Shown here one piece after another: positions 42,804-51,629 of a DNA stretch of 64,000 bases. The translations under genes and the position numbers were made by a program. Positions within the stretch are counted from its first letter, which is position 1; every line of letters starts with the position of its first letter. Origin of the DNA: Armatimonadetes bacterium 55-13 (GTDB lineage: Bacteria; Armatimonadota; Fimbriimonadia; Fimbriimonadales; Fimbriimonadaceae); NCBI GenBank assembly GCA_001898035.1, contig MKRX01000016.1, forward strand, positions 67,371 through 131,370. Reading direction: 5' to 3'. Under the pieces are notes generated by a model that did no database searches, had not been told where the DNA came from, and worked only from the letters and a program-made list of their open reading frames with translations.

Positions 42804-43259
42804 TCACAACTTTCCCATTCTCTTTGACCAGTCCCAAAGTGAGTAGATCGCTTCGTCGCTTGGTTCTCGATCGTGAATGCGCAAGGCAATCTCAATTTGA
42901 GCACGGTGATTCGCTTCGTGGGCGATGCAGTAAGTAAACAATCCAAGGGCACTGGACGTATCGTTTAACTTAACGAACACCTCCTGCATCCCTTCTTTCG
43001 AAGACTCCAACCCGGCGATGATCTGTTCCCGATTTGCCACCTTCCAATCGAGTTTCGGCACCCGGTCGATGGCCTTCTTCATCATCGCTTCGATCCACTG
43101 ACGGCGCACGGATACGATATGGACAAAGTTGGATCGAATCGTCTTTCCTTTACCCGGCTTAAGCTCAAAGTCCTCATCTTCGCAAAGACCGAGCAATTCT
43201 AAATTGATCGCATGGTTGACCTGCCAAGCATGGATCAACTCATCAAACCGCACCTTCAT
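42804..43259 (-). CDS. DinB-family protein (copy 5)
   Basis: A 151-residue protein: ELIHAWQVNHAINLELLGL at the start, NFVHIVSVRRQWI with the first His, and YCIAHEANHRAQIEIAL with two His: a complete three-His metal site. AGGAG lies directly before the ATG. It is translationally close to the VOC gene. Confidence 0.88.
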   Translation of the reverse strand: MKVRFDELIHAWQVNHAINLELLGLCEDEDFELKPGKGKTIRSNFVHIVSVRRQWIEAMMKKAIDRVPKLDWKVANREQIIAGLESSKEGMQEVFVKLNDTSSALGLFTYCIAHEANHRAQIEIALRIHDREPSDEAIYSLWDWSKRMGKL

Positions 43260-43338
43260 CTCCTGTGGGATCGCTTTTATTGCAATAAATATTCATGAAT
43301 TAATGAAACGGCTTCCGTAGTATGTCGTCAAGTTTAAG

Positions 43339-43896
43339 ATGATTACCGCCATTGCGACTCTATTCCTTGCACAACCAGTCCTGGAACTCCAGATCAAAGC
43401 GCAGAAGGCGACGTATCGCGCGAATCAAGACATCTACATCGATGTGGCGGCGAAGAACGTTTCAAAGAAGACGTTCGAGGTTGTTCCCGCCCTTGACGGT
43501 TGCGACACCGGGCGCCGAGGACCGTCGGGAAGGTTCTACGTCCGAAGTGGAAAGAAAAACTGGGAACCTCTTTCCTACAAAATTGGACGCTGTGGCAATA
43601 CGAACCCGTTAGAAGCGCAAAACTTCTTGCCTGTCCTTCCAGGACAAAGGGCGATGCTGGTGCAAGGTCCTTCCTGGTATCCGTCGTCTCGCTTTTCACA
43701 ACTCGGTGCGCCCGGGCAATACGAAGTCAAATTCATCTACGATACGACCCTTCCTTTTGAAAGCTGGATTGGAGGTCCGCTCCCCGCTGATCGAATGACC
43801 CAAAGGATGATCGACCTGCAAAGTCACTTTGCGTCTGTTCCCAAAGGCGAGTTTGAGAGCAACGTGATTCGCATTACGGTCTTGCCAGAAGAATAG
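43339..43896 (+). CDS. Secreted protein with Ig-like (proteinase-inhibitor-type) fold, unknown
   Basis: The 185-residue protein has a signal peptide (1-16). The pattern LQIKAQKATYRANQDIYIDVAAKNVSKKTFEVVPALDG is like the intracellular proteinase inhibitor (BsuPI-type) or other Ig-like fold, with two cysteines (Cys56 and near 85) that could form a disulfide. Function not known. It lies 62 bases upstream of the ARPP-1 lipoprotein gene. Confidence 0.6.
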   Translation: MITAIATLFLAQPVLELQIKAQKATYRANQDIYIDVAAKNVSKKTFEVVPALDGCDTGRRGPSGRFYVRSGKKNWEPLSYKIGRCGNTNPLEAQNFLPVLPGQRAMLVQGPSWYPSSRFSQLGAPGQYEVKFIYDTTLPFESWIGGPLPADRMTQRMIDLQSHFASVPKGEFESNVIRITVLPEE

Positions 43897-43958
43897 TCTG
43901 AACACCCCATCGTTTCTCCGGCACTCAAGTCACAAGTGACCCTTTCCAACCGGAGGAA

Positions 43959-44993
43959 ATGATGAAACAATTTCTTTCCCTATTAGTTTTCGGCGCAATC
44001 CTGACCGGCTGCGGCTCGCCGATAACAACCGCAACCGCCCCGTCGCAAGAAGATCGACTCACCGCCATTGCCGACGTCCCGCAATACGCTCTTGGCAAGC
44101 CCATCGCTCAAGGCAACTTAACCCTCTATCCGGTCATCCTGACCAAACACAATTCCATCCCGCACGAAGATTACATCTCCCTCGCCGAGGCAAAGAAGCT
44201 CGGCGTCGTTGAGATTTCGGAAATGCCTGGGCAAGAGGAAGTCAATCGGCTGATGGTGAAGAACATGGGCCCAAAGCCGCTCCTCCTGTTGGCCGGAGAG
44301 ATGCTGCTAGGCGGAAAACAAGACCGAATTGTGGGTAAGGACACCGTCGTACCCGCCGGTGAAGAAATGGCGATGCCGGTCTATTGCGTCGAACACGATA
44401 GGTGGACAGGCTCATCCAGTAAGTTCGAGTACTCCGACAGCATGGCGCCCGCAGAAGTTCGTCTCAAAGCAAGCGTCGGTGGTCAGCAAGAGGTCTGGGA
44501 TGAAGTCGCTTCCTACAATGCCTCTCTGAAAGTGTCTGAAAGACAGTCGAGTGTCAGAGCAGGGTTCCAAAATAAGGAAGTTCAAGATCGAATAGCCAGC
44601 GACCTCACCCCCATCCAAGAAAAATTGGAAGCCGAGAAGCAAGTCGTGGGCGTCGTTTACGCTGTGAATGGTGAGATTGAGAATCTCGAACTCTTCGGGA
44701 GCGAACCGCTGTTCCGGGCCAGCCAGAATGCCTTGCTGAAGAGTTTTCTTGCTGATGCCTCATCCAAAGTCGAACGCAAACCGAAGGTGTTGGACATCAA
44801 AGATGTAACCGACTTCATCCGACGCGCGCTGGACGGCCAACGAAGCCAAACCCGCATTGCGGGCAAGATATCTAACTGGAACTACCGTTCCGATGGCATC
44901 AAAGGCGCCGAAACTACTCTTGCCGACTCTCCAGTCAATGGTACCGATCGTTCTGGCTTCGTCCACGGCAGTTACGCATCGGAAAAGCACTGA
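43959..44993 (+). CDS. ARPP-1 domain lipoprotein
   Basis: The 344-residue protein has a lipobox (ILTGCGS, cysteine near 18). The region GEMLLGGKQDRIVGKDTVVPAGEEM is the ARPP-1 (ARG and rhodanese-phosphatase-associated) domain signature, followed by RWTGSSSKFEYSDSMAPAEVR. ARPP-1 proteins have no settled function. GGAGG lies just before the ATG pair (43959/43962). A hairpin follows the gene. Confidence 0.8.
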   Translation: MMKQFLSLLVFGAILTGCGSPITTATAPSQEDRLTAIADVPQYALGKPIAQGNLTLYPVILTKHNSIPHEDYISLAEAKKLGVVEISEMPGQEEVNRLMVKNMGPKPLLLLAGEMLLGGKQDRIVGKDTVVPAGEEMAMPVYCVEHDRWTGSSSKFEYSDSMAPAEVRLKASVGGQQEVWDEVASYNASLKVSERQSSVRAGFQNKEVQDRIASDLTPIQEKLEAEKQVVGVVYAVNGEIENLELFGSEPLFRASQNALLKSFLADASSKVERKPKVLDIKDVTDFIRRALDGQRSQTRIAGKISNWNYRSDGIKGAETTLADSPVNGTDRSGFVHGSYASEKH

Positions 44994-45003
44994 CATGCTA
45001 AAT

Positions 45004-45028
45004 AGTTGGGAAGCTTAGCTTCCCAACT
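45004..45028. terminator. Bidirectional hairpin terminator
   Basis: An 11-bp perfect stem (AGTTGGGAAGC and GCTTCCCAACT) around a three-base loop, between the convergent ARPP-1 (stop 44993) and NTF2-like (stop 45038) genes. The T-tails are weak on either side. Confidence 0.65.
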
Positions 45029-45037
45029 TAATCGGTC

Positions 45038-45523
45038 TTAACCACCGGTCTTGAATGACCACGGTTCGTCTTTGGGCAACTCTTGTGAGTAGAAGAAGAC
45101 CCAACCCTTATCCGTCTTGCGAAGAGATTCTGCCCACCGACTGGTAGATTTCATCGTCTTCCAACCGTTGCCCTCGCGAATGGTGTACACAAAAACCTCT
45201 TCACACCATGCGATCGCTTCATGCTGATTCCCCCGGACGTGCTTTACCGTGACCTTACTGGAAATGTTCTTAGACTGCGCCGTCATATTTCTCACGGCTT
45301 CCTTGAACTCACCACGATTCATTCGATGTCCTTGGGTGTCGACATTGGTGTAATCCGGCGCCAGCAGATCAAAGATTCCATTCGTGTTGCCGGCTTTCAT
45401 CAATTTGTCGAATCGATGAAAGAAGTTTTCCAACTCCTTACGTAGTCCAGGGTCTTCCGCTTGACCAAACGCACTTCCGGCGAACACCGAGATCGCCAAT
45501 ATGAGCAGAACACGAATCTTCAC
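45038..45523 (-). CDS. Secreted SnoaL/DUF4440-like (NTF2-fold) protein
   Basis: The 161-residue protein has a signal peptide (about 1-20) and the NTF2-like alpha-beta barrel pattern of DUF4440 (LENFFHRFDKLMKAGNTNGIFDLLAPDYTNVDTQG, EVFVYTIREGNGWK, SRWAESLRKTDKGWVFFYSQ). Function is unknown; small-molecule binding or a scaffold is usual for the fold. Confidence 0.8.
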   Translation of the reverse strand: MKIRVLLILAISVFAGSAFGQAEDPGLRKELENFFHRFDKLMKAGNTNGIFDLLAPDYTNVDTQGHRMNRGEFKEAVRNMTAQSKNISSKVTVKHVRGNQHEAIAWCEEVFVYTIREGNGWKTMKSTSRWAESLRKTDKGWVFFYSQELPKDEPWSFKTGG

Positions 45524-45592
45524 GATAATCCTCCTTTTCCGTTCAAGGCAATATTAGTACTCTAGACGCATAAAGTCCAACTGTCCGCCTGA

Positions 45593-47251
45593 TTAATGCG
45601 GTGGAGTAGTAGTTGTTGGCGGCGTCTGCTGCTCGCGAGTTCGCCGAAGAATCTCCTGAAATCGCTGGCGCTGTCTATCTGGTAGGTGTTGCCAATCGAC
45701 AGGTTTGACCTTCTCGTCGCTCTTCACCTCAGAGAACCCTGTCTCCACTCGAACCCGTTCAAGTTCCGCCCCACTCTCGCCGCTCTCCGGTGAGGAGCCA
45801 AGAGCGGCGGGCCAAATCTCAAGTTTCAATCTCCTTCGAGTCCCTAAGCGAAACAATGGCTCTTTTCCGTAATGAGTTTTGTTCCAATCGTAGTTGCTGG
45901 CCATGTTCTCGAGCGTCGCGATGTTGGGGATTTCTCGGCACCAGCCAATGAGAATTTCCTCTCCATCCAAGTGCGCTCGAATCATTAAATCGCGAGACGC
46001 CAGCGAGGGCCATGTCGCTGGATCAGAGCGGCCGGTAAGGATTCGATCCCTTGCGTAAAGCAAGAGCGGCAGGAGCGCCTGTTGCGCCCTCATACTCAAC
46101 ATGCTGGCAAGAAAAGGCTCCTTGGATTCGCACAGTTCCCAATCCTGGGAAGTAAGGTGCGAGTAAAGACGTATGTTGTACGGATAGCTTCCAATGAATT
46201 CCTCGTCGAGGACAATGCCCGAAAGCGCTAGGAGCATAGCGTCTGTCCAACTATCGCTCGACCATGGCCGTTGTTTTTCAACGAACTTGCCTAGTTCCGA
46301 AATATTGGCGACAGCACCACTTCCAAGCGCCTGGATGTACTCACCCAAAACGGCGCGTTTAGCTTGCGTCGGCGTTGTACTCTCCATGACTGGAAGTTGC
46401 CCCACCAAAGCTCCGTCGTACACGATCCAGTTGATGGAACTGCAATATCCTCCCAAGATTGAGCGAACGGTGCCCGCGCCACTTGCCGCAGATATCGCGC
46501 TAAACAGAGAAAAGTCGCAAAGTGCGACGGCAACATCCTTGTCGATAGCCTTCGCCACTCCAGTCAAGGGTATTGCCGACGCTTGTCCCGTCGGATCCGT
46601 TTTGGCCAGATCCTTCAAACTAGACTGAAGCTGTGTAGGGTCTTTCGCCAGGCCCTGAATGGCCTTGATGTCTTCGGCGACGAGCGCGATTTTATTGCTG
46701 TCCGAACCAAGAAATTCCTGAACGGACTTTGACAGTTGGTCGAATGCAAACTGTCCGTCCCCTGATTCAAAACATCCGTATCCCATGCGGCGAATAGACA
46801 TCACTGCCTGTTCGCCATCGGAAGTCGTGATCTTCTTCGGAGCAGACCTGACGTATTTTGTTGCCTTGGCTCCGTACCGCACGATTTCTCCCGGGGCCAT
46901 TCGATAAAAGTCTCGAATGGGCAGATCCTTCCAGGCCGCCTTCAATCCGCTTGACTGTAGAAACTGAAACTCGAACGTCTCAAAGTCGTTATTAGGTTCC
47001 CGCTTGGTCCGCATCAAACGGAGAACGCCTTTGTCGTCTCTCCATTCCGCGTGGTATGCGGCGGCCACTAGCCTTTCCACTCGGGCGGGGTCACCCCCAT
47101 TGACGGAAAGGAAGATGGGATAGTCTCGAAGGTCGCTGTCGGTGGCATGTGCCACGGACGTTTCCTTGGTGAGGATTCGGCAAAGCTCAGGAAGTGTGTA
47201 GGAACCAGCCGAAACCGTGCCCGACGCCAACGAAAGAAAGACGGCCAACAT
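45593..47251 (-). CDS. Secreted protein of unknown function (552 aa)
   Basis: The protein has a signal peptide (1-15) and no family I recognise. The N-terminal region (about 15-100) reads ELCRILTKETSVAHAT... with a DYPIFLSVNGGDP segment that resembles a secretin/STN-type small domain (residues about 20-75); the central region is mostly helical and Ala/Leu-rich. The C-terminus is acidic, then proline/threonine-rich (TTTTPPH). It may be an envelope lipid- or pilus-linked protein; no reliable function. Confidence 0.6.
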   Translation of the reverse strand: MLAVFLSLASGTVSAGSYTLPELCRILTKETSVAHATDSDLRDYPIFLSVNGGDPARVERLVAAAYHAEWRDDKGVLRLMRTKREPNNDFETFEFQFLQSSGLKAAWKDLPIRDFYRMAPGEIVRYGAKATKYVRSAPKKITTSDGEQAVMSIRRMGYGCFESGDGQFAFDQLSKSVQEFLGSDSNKIALVAEDIKAIQGLAKDPTQLQSSLKDLAKTDPTGQASAIPLTGVAKAIDKDVAVALCDFSLFSAISAASGAGTVRSILGGYCSSINWIVYDGALVGQLPVMESTTPTQAKRAVLGEYIQALGSGAVANISELGKFVEKQRPWSSDSWTDAMLLALSGIVLDEEFIGSYPYNIRLYSHLTSQDWELCESKEPFLASMLSMRAQQALLPLLLYARDRILTGRSDPATWPSLASRDLMIRAHLDGEEILIGWCREIPNIATLENMASNYDWNKTHYGKEPLFRLGTRRRLKLEIWPAALGSSPESGESGAELERVRVETGFSEVKSDEKVKPVDWQHLPDRQRQRFQEILRRTREQQTPPTTTTPPH

Positions 47252-47309
47252 ACGCGAAATACTCTACAACGTATGTCGGCCTCCTGTACGGCCTAAGCCC
47301 GGCTAATCG

Positions 47310-47777
47310 CTAATTTTCCTCCATGGCCTTTCGAGCGCCTTCCATCATCTCTTCATCGCTTGGCGACGCAACCTTCTGCCCCATCGACCACCGATATCCG
47401 AAAGGACACCGTAACTGACCATAGCGATCGCCCCAAAACATATCCGCGAGTGGCATCGTAACTTCGCATCCCGCCGCTACCGCGCGCTCCCATTCCGCAT
47501 CGACATTTTGCGAGTCGATGTGAATCGTAATGGGCAAAGGAGCATCTGGTTGCGGACCAAAGGCTCCGTATTCCGGAAACTCGTCGTTTAGCATAAGGAC
47601 CGAGTTCCCGAACACGAGCTGGGCGTTCATGATCTTAGAGCCATCTGGCGTCTTCGCAATGTCTCGCGCAACGGCCCCAAAAGCTTTCTCATAGAAAGCA
47701 ATGGCCGCGGCCGCGTCCTTGGTCACGATATAGGGAGTAAGTCGAGGGAATCTAGATTCAGCGCCGTTATCTGACAT
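47310..47777 (-). CDS. VOC superfamily protein (PhnB/glyoxalase-like)
   Basis: From ATG 47777 the protein has 155 residues. FPRLTPYIVTKDAAAAIAFYEKAFGA and ADMFWGDRYGQLRCPFGYRWSMGQKV are the VOC strand pairs of the PhnB-like group, with acid residues for a metal. A GTG at 47801 is an alternative start, with no better ribosome site. Substrate unknown. Confidence 0.85.
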   Translation of the reverse strand: MSDNGAESRFPRLTPYIVTKDAAAAIAFYEKAFGAVARDIAKTPDGSKIMNAQLVFGNSVLMLNDEFPEYGAFGPQPDAPLPITIHIDSQNVDAEWERAVAAGCEVTMPLADMFWGDRYGQLRCPFGYRWSMGQKVASPSDEEMMEGARKAMEEN

Positions 47778-47804
47778 GAATTCAGTATAGGACCGAATCA
47801 CTGT

Positions 47805-48416
47805 CTATGAGGAGGGAGGCTTAGCAAAGGGGTTGGGCCTCAGTTCTATCCGCTTGATAGACTGCAGATACTCCACCATCCTATCTGCCTCGTTCCCCGC
47901 AAGTTGCGCGTGAAAATGCAGGTTAAAGCCATGAGGACCACGGGAGTCGATCAACTTGGGCTGGAGAGTAAGGAAACTCCGAACTGCTTCTAACTGTCCC
48001 ATCATCGTTGCGCAGAAAATATCGATCCTCGCCCCTTTCTCAAGCAAGAACCCAACGATATCCTTCCTTCCCATGTGGGATGCTCCGCCCAGGGCTGTTT
48101 CCCAGTCGCCACCGCCCCAATCCATCATCGCATTGATGAGCATCGGCTCTCGCTCCAAAAGCTTCTTAGTCATGTCGAGATCACTATGCGCGTAGATGAC
48201 GAAGTCTTCAACGAGCGTCCGATTGATCTGGGGTTTCTTCCAAGACGCCTTGAAATCAGGCGCCGGGTAATCCCGAGTAAACGGCGCCTCAACTGGCCCT
48301 TTAGTTCCCTCTTGCCCCTGGGCCAACAAAGACGTCGCGATCAGGCCCGCTGTGCCCACGATGAAAGTTCGTCTCGAAATGGAATGACTCACAGATGCAC
48401 CTAGATCAGTATCCAT
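47805..48416 (-). CDS. Ankyrin-repeat protein with Tat-like leader
   Basis: The 203-residue protein has a twin-arginine leader (SRRTFIVGTAGLIATSLLAQ). The body has two to three ankyrin-like repeats (LVEDFVIYAHSDLDMTKKLL, ETALGGASHMGRKDIVGFLLEKGARIDIF). It appears to be exported and to bind a protein partner. It lies 14 bases downstream of the PQQ-propeller gene, so an operon is likely. Confidence 0.75.
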   Translation of the reverse strand: MDTDLGASVSHSISRRTFIVGTAGLIATSLLAQGQEGTKGPVEAPFTRDYPAPDFKASWKKPQINRTLVEDFVIYAHSDLDMTKKLLEREPMLINAMMDWGGGDWETALGGASHMGRKDIVGFLLEKGARIDIFCATMMGQLEAVRSFLTLQPKLIDSRGPHGFNLHFHAQLAGNEADRMVEYLQSIKRIELRPNPFAKPPSS

Positions 48417-48430
48417 TGGGAATTCGAGAT

Positions 48431-50941
48431 CTAAGAAATATAGGCCATGTGCATTTCAACGACCACCCAAGTGTCGCCGAACTTGCGAACCGTCGCTCCA
48501 TATCCCGTACCGCTCAGGCCACCGTAGTAAATCGAAATGGAGAAATGAGCCTCCGTTTTGCCGGATTCCCACTCCTTTCCTTCTGTATTCCCCGGTTCAT
48601 CCATTCGAATTAAAGCAGTGCCCTGCTCGTAACATTGTTCCAACGGCAAAGACCAATCCTTGTGGTTCTCCTCGGGAACAAAGATCGTGGGCCCCAGCCT
48701 TCCCGCGAACTCGAGCGGTTTCATCCCCTTTGGCCCATAAAAAATGGCAGGCCAATCGCTATCGATAAAGTGGTTCCTCGCTTCGAAGACTGCCTCCATC
48801 GCCTTCTCTCGGTCAGAGAGTTCGCGAGGCGCCGCGTTGGGCCAAGGGTCAACTTGATCGTTGTCCCCGTCACCATCGGTATCCGCCTTGCTCGGGTCCG
48901 TGCCTAACCGCTTCTCCGCCAAGTCGGTTAGCCCATCGCCATCAGAATCCTTGCGGAATGTCGGATTATTGACCAAATCAATCCATGCTCCCGCGACCAA
49001 CTCCTTGGCGGTCTTACCTGCTGCTTTGGGCTCTGGTGGCTTAGGCTTCGCCCAATTGGACACGCCCGAAGTTGAAACCCCCAGGAATACCGGCGAGACC
49101 CATTTACCATTCACCTTTTCAGCAATCCAAAGGTCTCCATTGCTTGCTAAAACCCCACATTGGAGCAATCCCCAGGTCTTACCGTCGGTAGCCTTCTTCT
49201 CAGACAAGACCATAGTCACGGACCGAGACTTAGGATCACTCGACGCCTTCTCAAGCTCCATCCGATCCGCTAGAGGCGCCAGGAGTCGTCTGCCGTGCCG
49301 TTCGGCTAAAACGGCTTTAACTCCCTCGGCACCAGCCGTTCCCGCCAGATTCCAATACGCTTCGGTCCGAAGCGTCTGATCTCCCTTCGGATTGGATATC
49401 TGTCTCAGCATGAACTTCACGGCATCGGGATGCTTCGACTTGATAATGTAGGATCTCGCTACATAGCTATTGGACTCGTACAATTCAAAATCAGGAGTCT
49501 CAAACCCCTCCAGTTCCTTGAGAAACAAAGGAACGACCACATCCTCTGAGCCAAATTGGGCAAGCATCGTCATCACGAACGGCTTACTCGATGCATTGGG
49601 CTTCTCAGTCTTAAGAACGGCAACTAATTCCGAGGTCCTGCTCTTGCCCGTAATCTTGGACAGAATCTGCGAAAGATCATTGAACTTTGAATACAGAGGG
49701 TAAGTGTCTCCCCCCTTTCCCGAGGCGAGGTCATATGCATGACAAGTGGCTAGGAAAAGCTTGAAAACCGATGGGAAGGCATCATCGCCCAATTGCTCCA
49801 GCTGCTTTATTTCTGCGGGACCCAGTTCATCGTAGTTCGATACGAGCTTGGCGGCCAAAGCCTGGCGGCCCGCGTGGTCCTTAGGAATGGCCGCAGGTTG
49901 ACCGTGAACATATCTCATCAATCCTGTAGGGCTGAGGCTAACCAGTGACTTACCATCGGACCAGATAGGCGTCGGCATTGCTTCCTCAGCACTGCCTGAC
50001 CAAAATTCTTTTCCGTCCAAGGAATAGATTCCGGCCCTCCCGATTCCGCTAGCAAAAACGAAGTTATCGAGAACGTTCAGCTCTTGGTTACCGCCACTCA
50101 CTTCGGGATTTCCGACCGTATGGCGCCAAAGTGGCTTACCCGTTAACAGATGAAATGCACTGATTTCACCTGCCCCTAATCCGATGACAATCTGCCCCTT
50201 GGCCCAGCTACCCTCACCAAAACTATCCTTAGGGAGCGTCCACATCTCCTTACCGGAATCGGAGCTCTTTGCAACCCACCCCTCGCCCCTGGGCGCAATC
50301 ACCACTCGTCGCGAAGCTACTAGCTCATTGCCAAACATGTGGGAATCCTTGACTTCCCAAACCAGCTTCCCTGTTGAGGCGTCAAGACCCCGGGTAACGT
50401 CACCCCAATTGATACAAACTCGGTTTCCTACCGCTAATACAGATTGCGCTCTGCCGTGCAAGCCTTGAGTAAGCGACTTGCCAGCGTTGACCGTCCATTT
50501 GGTTTTGTGAGATTTCAAGTCAACTGCCGACAGCGAATTTGCCGAAAGGCTCACGTAGACTGACTTCGCATCAGCGGCGATTGCGCCCACTTCTCCTTTG
50601 CGCTTAATGTCCCACAGCTTTTTGCCGTTGGTAGCCGCAACGACATGCACGAAGGCTTGATTCTCATCTCGCCAAGATTCGCTTGCCAGAATGACGCTCG
50701 ATCCTGTCGTAATAATTGCCGTTACGCGGATATTGTTCGACGGCAATTTGAACGACCACCGAACTTTGAATGTCTTGAGATCGACCGCGTCACAACGCCC
50801 GGGATAGCCCAAATAGATCGTGTTTCCAGAAACGAAGTGACTGCTAATGTTCTTCAATATCTGAGTCGAAACTCTCTTATAGGGAGGTTGAGGGACAGAG
50901 ATGGGAAGGACGAGTAGCGATGCAATCAACGAGAGAGTCAT
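48431..50941 (-). CDS. PQQ-like beta-propeller protein with HEAT-like and TSP3 calcium-binding segments
   Basis: The 836-residue protein has a signal peptide (1-17), then PQQ-like propeller blades (about 25-370; VDLKTFKVRWSFKL, AATNGKKLWDIKR, DLKSHKTKWTVNA, HLLTGKPLWRHTV). A helical HEAT-like region follows (about 380-560, ELGPAEIKQLEQLGDDAFPSVFKLFL). Next is a TSP3 calcium-binding stretch (DSDGDGLTDLAEKRLGTDPSKADTDGDGDNDQVDPWPN). The C-terminal domain (about 705-836) is unassigned. AGAGGA lies 8 bases before the ATG. Probably an extracytoplasmic scaffold or enzyme. Confidence 0.8.
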   Translation of the reverse strand: MTLSLIASLLVLPISVPQPPYKRVSTQILKNISSHFVSGNTIYLGYPGRCDAVDLKTFKVRWSFKLPSNNIRVTAIITTGSSVILASESWRDENQAFVHVVAATNGKKLWDIKRKGEVGAIAADAKSVYVSLSANSLSAVDLKSHKTKWTVNAGKSLTQGLHGRAQSVLAVGNRVCINWGDVTRGLDASTGKLVWEVKDSHMFGNELVASRRVVIAPRGEGWVAKSSDSGKEMWTLPKDSFGEGSWAKGQIVIGLGAGEISAFHLLTGKPLWRHTVGNPEVSGGNQELNVLDNFVFASGIGRAGIYSLDGKEFWSGSAEEAMPTPIWSDGKSLVSLSPTGLMRYVHGQPAAIPKDHAGRQALAAKLVSNYDELGPAEIKQLEQLGDDAFPSVFKLFLATCHAYDLASGKGGDTYPLYSKFNDLSQILSKITGKSRTSELVAVLKTEKPNASSKPFVMTMLAQFGSEDVVVPLFLKELEGFETPDFELYESNSYVARSYIIKSKHPDAVKFMLRQISNPKGDQTLRTEAYWNLAGTAGAEGVKAVLAERHGRRLLAPLADRMELEKASSDPKSRSVTMVLSEKKATDGKTWGLLQCGVLASNGDLWIAEKVNGKWVSPVFLGVSTSGVSNWAKPKPPEPKAAGKTAKELVAGAWIDLVNNPTFRKDSDGDGLTDLAEKRLGTDPSKADTDGDGDNDQVDPWPNAAPRELSDREKAMEAVFEARNHFIDSDWPAIFYGPKGMKPLEFAGRLGPTIFVPEENHKDWSLPLEQCYEQGTALIRMDEPGNTEGKEWESGKTEAHFSISIYYGGLSGTGYGATVRKFGDTWVVVEMHMAYIS

Positions 50942-51008
50942 TCAGTTTTCCTCTAAAACTCCTGGGTGTCGACGCTTCGGCTCAATGTTCAATCAAGTGA
51001 CGCCCCGT

Positions 51009-51560
51009 TTACAATTCGACTCCAAAAAGCCCCAGGAAGTAACGATAACAAAAGAACAAGCCAACGAGCAAAGCCACCGAAGCCACGGTCTGAACCCCCG
51101 CACGCTTCCACACTTTCGCCAACTGTCCCTTCCCGGCGAGATCATAGATTTTGTCCGCTACGACCAACGAGCCGAAGGTGCCGGCGCACGAGATTACGAT
51201 GATGATCCAGTTAGGCCAGGGCTTTGACAAGATTTGACCAAACGCTCTCGTAATGGGTGTACGTTCATAAACGCTCGGGTCTCGGAAATAGACAATGAGG
51301 TTGAGCGCGATGGCCACGGACCAGACGAAGACCTCTGAAACCACCATTCGCCATCCCAGCACCAGTCGGATAGGAAAGTCCAACAAGAATCCCGCGTCGG
51401 CGATGGGGGTCGCAAGCACAAAGGCGCTCCACGTTAGTCCTCCAAGCAGCAAGCATTGGGATCCAAATTTATAGATGAGATAGCCCGTATAGATGGCCAG
51501 GATGCCCACCAAGAGTAGGTATTTACGAATCGTTTTGGCGTCGCTGGGTTCCTTGGGCAT
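51009..51560 (-). CDS. Multi-pass membrane protein, unknown
   Basis: The 183-residue protein has five hydrophobic segments (about 12-28, 38-56, 70-88, 112-130 and 150-174) and a few charged loops. It loosely resembles Yip1-type proteins, but I would not name it. It lies 69 bases from the reaction-centre-type cytochrome gene, which is upstream on the same strand. Confidence 0.6.
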   Translation of the reverse strand: MPKEPSDAKTIRKYLLLVGILAIYTGYLIYKFGSQCLLLGGLTWSAFVLATPIADAGFLLDFPIRLVLGWRMVVSEVFVWSVAIALNLIVYFRDPSVYERTPITRAFGQILSKPWPNWIIIVISCAGTFGSLVVADKIYDLAGKGQLAKVWKRAGVQTVASVALLVGLFFCYRYFLGLFGVEL

Positions 51561-51629
51561 GCCTCAAGCTTACCGACATAGACTCTATTCGGCTCGCTGA
51601 AGGAACGTTCAGCGAGCCGATAAGCCAAT

